Below, piece after piece: positions 62,723 to 64,000 of a stretch of DNA of 64,000 nucleotides (positions are counted from its first letter, which is position 1; each line of letters opens with the position of its first letter). This stretch comes from K23-9 sp964460665. GTDB taxonomy: Bacteria > Planctomycetota > Planctomycetia > Pirellulales > Pirellulaceae. The notes beneath the pieces were generated by a model. It searched no databases, was not told the origin of the DNA, and worked only from the letters and a program-made list of their open reading frames with translations. Made by a program: the position numbers and the translations under genes. The stretch lies in the NCBI GenBank assembly GCA_964460665.1, contig CAYWSL010000004.1:20974-84973 (forward strand), in the 5' to 3' direction.

Positions 62723-63975
62723 ACGATAATCTGTTTCGCGATTCCGACCCATTTGATGATTCGCTGAGTGATGATGCTCTACTGAAGAGTTCACGCAGTC
62801 GTTGGAAAGAACTTGCTTCGCAGCGCCAACAGCGTTTGCAGAGACGGCAGAAGCTAGGGCGACAAGGCATGGCTGCGTTGGCCGTTTTGACGTTTGGTGT
62901 TGGGCTGTGGTTTTACACGTATCGTTCAGGCCAAGTACGCTCAGTCGCTGTCGTGCAACCGTCGCAGGCGAATCCAGAAGAGAGCCCAAGCAAGGCCGCA
63001 GTCGAGAGACGTGCGGAGGAGCGAGTTGAGGTTGTGCCTGCTGAGGAGTCGCAGGTCGTTCAGTCCGCTCTGCCTCCTTCGCAGCCGAATCATTCGTTGA
63101 CGATGGTCGCGTTTAAGAAAGAACTGAAACGGGCGGGCGGTGTCGGCAGTTCTGATTGGAAACAAGTGGTGTCAAGTTTGGCGTCCAGCTCACCGAATAT
63201 TCAGCGTCGGTCGGTCGAGTTGGTTTCGCAGATCGAATACCCACCATTACAGCTTCGTGCCGTGACCTTGGTTAGCGACGCCGCTGGTAGTCGTCAGAAA
63301 AATTTACTCGCTGATTGGTTGAAGAAGCCAGAGACTCGATTTTCTGCTTGGCGGCGCAGCTTGCAAATTGCTGGACCGAACGATTGGACGACGCTGGCAA
63401 GTATGGCAAAAACTGAATCAGAGAAAACACAGCTTTGTCGCGAGTTGTGGCAAAAGCTGGATGAGCCGTTGGCCGGCACACTGGTCGAATTGGCGAATCG
63501 ATCGGACTGGCGGCTTGCCGTTCGCACGGCGGCACAACCGCTGAGCAGAAATCAAGTGTTGCAGTTGGTCATGCAGTTTCGCGATAGCGATCTAGCGACC
63601 AAGACGGCGACGGCGTTTGTGTTGGCATCGATTCCGGGTCAGCAAGTGGACCAAGTGATGGCCGACATGATCAGGCAAGGCCGGTACCGACAGCCGTGTT
63701 ATTTGACATTGATGTCGCGTGACACGGCAGCGGCCAGGACGTTCTTGACACAGGCTGCCCGCAGCAAGCATTTGGCGCCCGCTCTGGTTTCTGCTCAATC
63801 GCATTTCGGCCAGATGGCCACTGAACTCAATCACTGGAAGAATAACTCGAAGGGAGAATCCGATGAAGATTCGCAAAAACGTTCGCATGTGCTGCCCGAT
63901 TTCCGCTTCGGCAAGTTGGCTATCGTTTGGCGCGATGTTCGCAGTGTTGTTACTGTCGCAGGCCGTAACGGCTAA
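62719..63975 (+). CDS. Membrane protein in the ECF operon, anti-sigma candidate
   Basis: Up to 418 residues. It has a basic cytoplasmic N-terminus (~60 residues), one transmembrane helix at ~50-66 (MAALAVLTFGVGLWFYTY) and an extracytoplasmic part with HEAT-like helical repeats (LQLRAVTLVSDAAGSRQKNLLADWL). By position it is a candidate anti-sigma, but no zinc motif is present, so this is inference. The last 38 codons overlap another gene that starts at 63863 in a different frame. Either the frame is truly overlapping or a frameshift extends it; the part before 63862 is the secure portion. Confidence 0.75.
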   Translation: MNDNLFRDSDPFDDSLSDDALLKSSRSRWKELASQRQQRLQRRQKLGRQGMAALAVLTFGVGLWFYTYRSGQVRSVAVVQPSQANPEESPSKAAVERRAEERVEVVPAEESQVVQSALPPSQPNHSLTMVAFKKELKRAGGVGSSDWKQVVSSLASSSPNIQRRSVELVSQIEYPPLQLRAVTLVSDAAGSRQKNLLADWLKKPETRFSAWRRSLQIAGPNDWTTLASMAKTESEKTQLCRELWQKLDEPLAGTLVELANRSDWRLAVRTAAQPLSRNQVLQLVMQFRDSDLATKTATAFVLASIPGQQVDQVMADMIRQGRYRQPCYLTLMSRDTAAARTFLTQAARSKHLAPALVSAQSHFGQMATELNHWKNNSKGESDEDSQKRSHVLPDFRFGKLAIVWRDVRSVVTVAGRNG

Positions 63976-64000
63976 CGCTCAGGATGTCGTAACCCGCGTC
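63863..64000 (+). CDS. Signal-peptide protein, 3' end outside the window
   Basis: An ATG at 63863 follows an AGGGAG ribosome site (63851-63856). The 46 residues visible start MKIRKNVRMCC and continue with a clear signal peptide, hydrophobic core MFAVLLLSQAV and an ANA-QD cleavage site. The frame runs to the window edge without a stop. It starts 113 nt before the end of the frame of the upstream gene, out of frame with it. The product is likely exported and belongs to the same ECF operon. The family cannot be known from 46 residues. Confidence 0.7.
   Translation, partial: MKIRKNVRMCCPISASASWLSFGAMFAVLLLSQAVTANAQDVVTRV

Overview
The window looks like the chromosome of a planctomycete close to Rhodopirellula (family Pirellulaceae). 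The marks are lineage signatures: a DUF1559 pilin-like protein, a DUF1549/DUF1553 haem protein paired with a DUF1501 protein, a haem/formylglycine-enzyme-like fusion, Tat-exported Gfo/Idh/MocA and xylose-isomerase-like proteins, leucine-rich-repeat lipoproteins, an AroD-AroE fusion, a eukaryote/archaeal-type prolyl-tRNA synthetase, and many ECF sigma factors with their own membrane anti-sigma partners. No phage, insertion sequence or CRISPR array was recognised. This placement is inference from gene content.

Layout. 1-4.3 kb: the end of an FHA protein, then an ECF sigma / zinc-finger anti-sigma pair and a large secreted hydrolase-like protein that lacks the nucleophile serine. 4.5-8 kb: a Tat-exported TIM-barrel protein and a membrane-anchored proline-rich protein interrupted by an assembly gap. 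8.2-9.7 kb: aroDE. 10-13.1 kb: a two-gene MoxR/Mg-chelatase-like ATPase plus von Willebrand A system. 13.2-20.8 kb: proS, then a minus-strand flagellar basal-body/export operon (histidine-kinase-like ATPase fold, fliF, fliG, fliH, fliI, fliJ). 20.9-25.6 kb: comB-like phosphatase, an epimerase, ruvA, ruvC and cysS. 25.8-28.9 kb: a WD40 remnant, a DUF547 protein and a divergent second EF-Tu. 29-32.4 kb: a repeat-rich secreted protein and two membrane glycosyltransferase genes. 32.4-41.6 kb: oxidoreductase, LRR lipoprotein, ispF, ABC ATPase, DUF1559 protein, Uup-type ABC-F and an EF-hand hydrolase. 41.9-48.6 kb: the cytochrome-domain group. 49-57.5 kb: acyltransferase-like protein, upp, tRNA-Ser, a sugar-isomerase-like protein, a very large unknown protein and a lysine-rich histone-H1-like protein. 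57.5-61.8 kb: ettA, guaA, surE. 62-64 kb: a second ECF sigma operon that runs off the window.

Most housekeeping genes lie in short operons with 4-nt overlaps (sigma/anti-sigma, fliH-fliI-fliJ, cysS-ruvC). Three 100-N gaps are each flanked by an exact duplicated sequence (8, 28 and 37 nt), which suggests overlapping contig ends. Collapsing the one near 57.2 kb restores a 71-residue lysine-rich protein whose frame is otherwise broken. The strongest leads are the serine-less hydrolase, the EF-Tu paralogue with an altered switch I, the CysRS with an altered KMSKS loop, the degenerate kinase-like ATPase fold next to fliF, the H1-like/giant-protein pair, and a signal-peptide gene starting inside another gene at the right edge.
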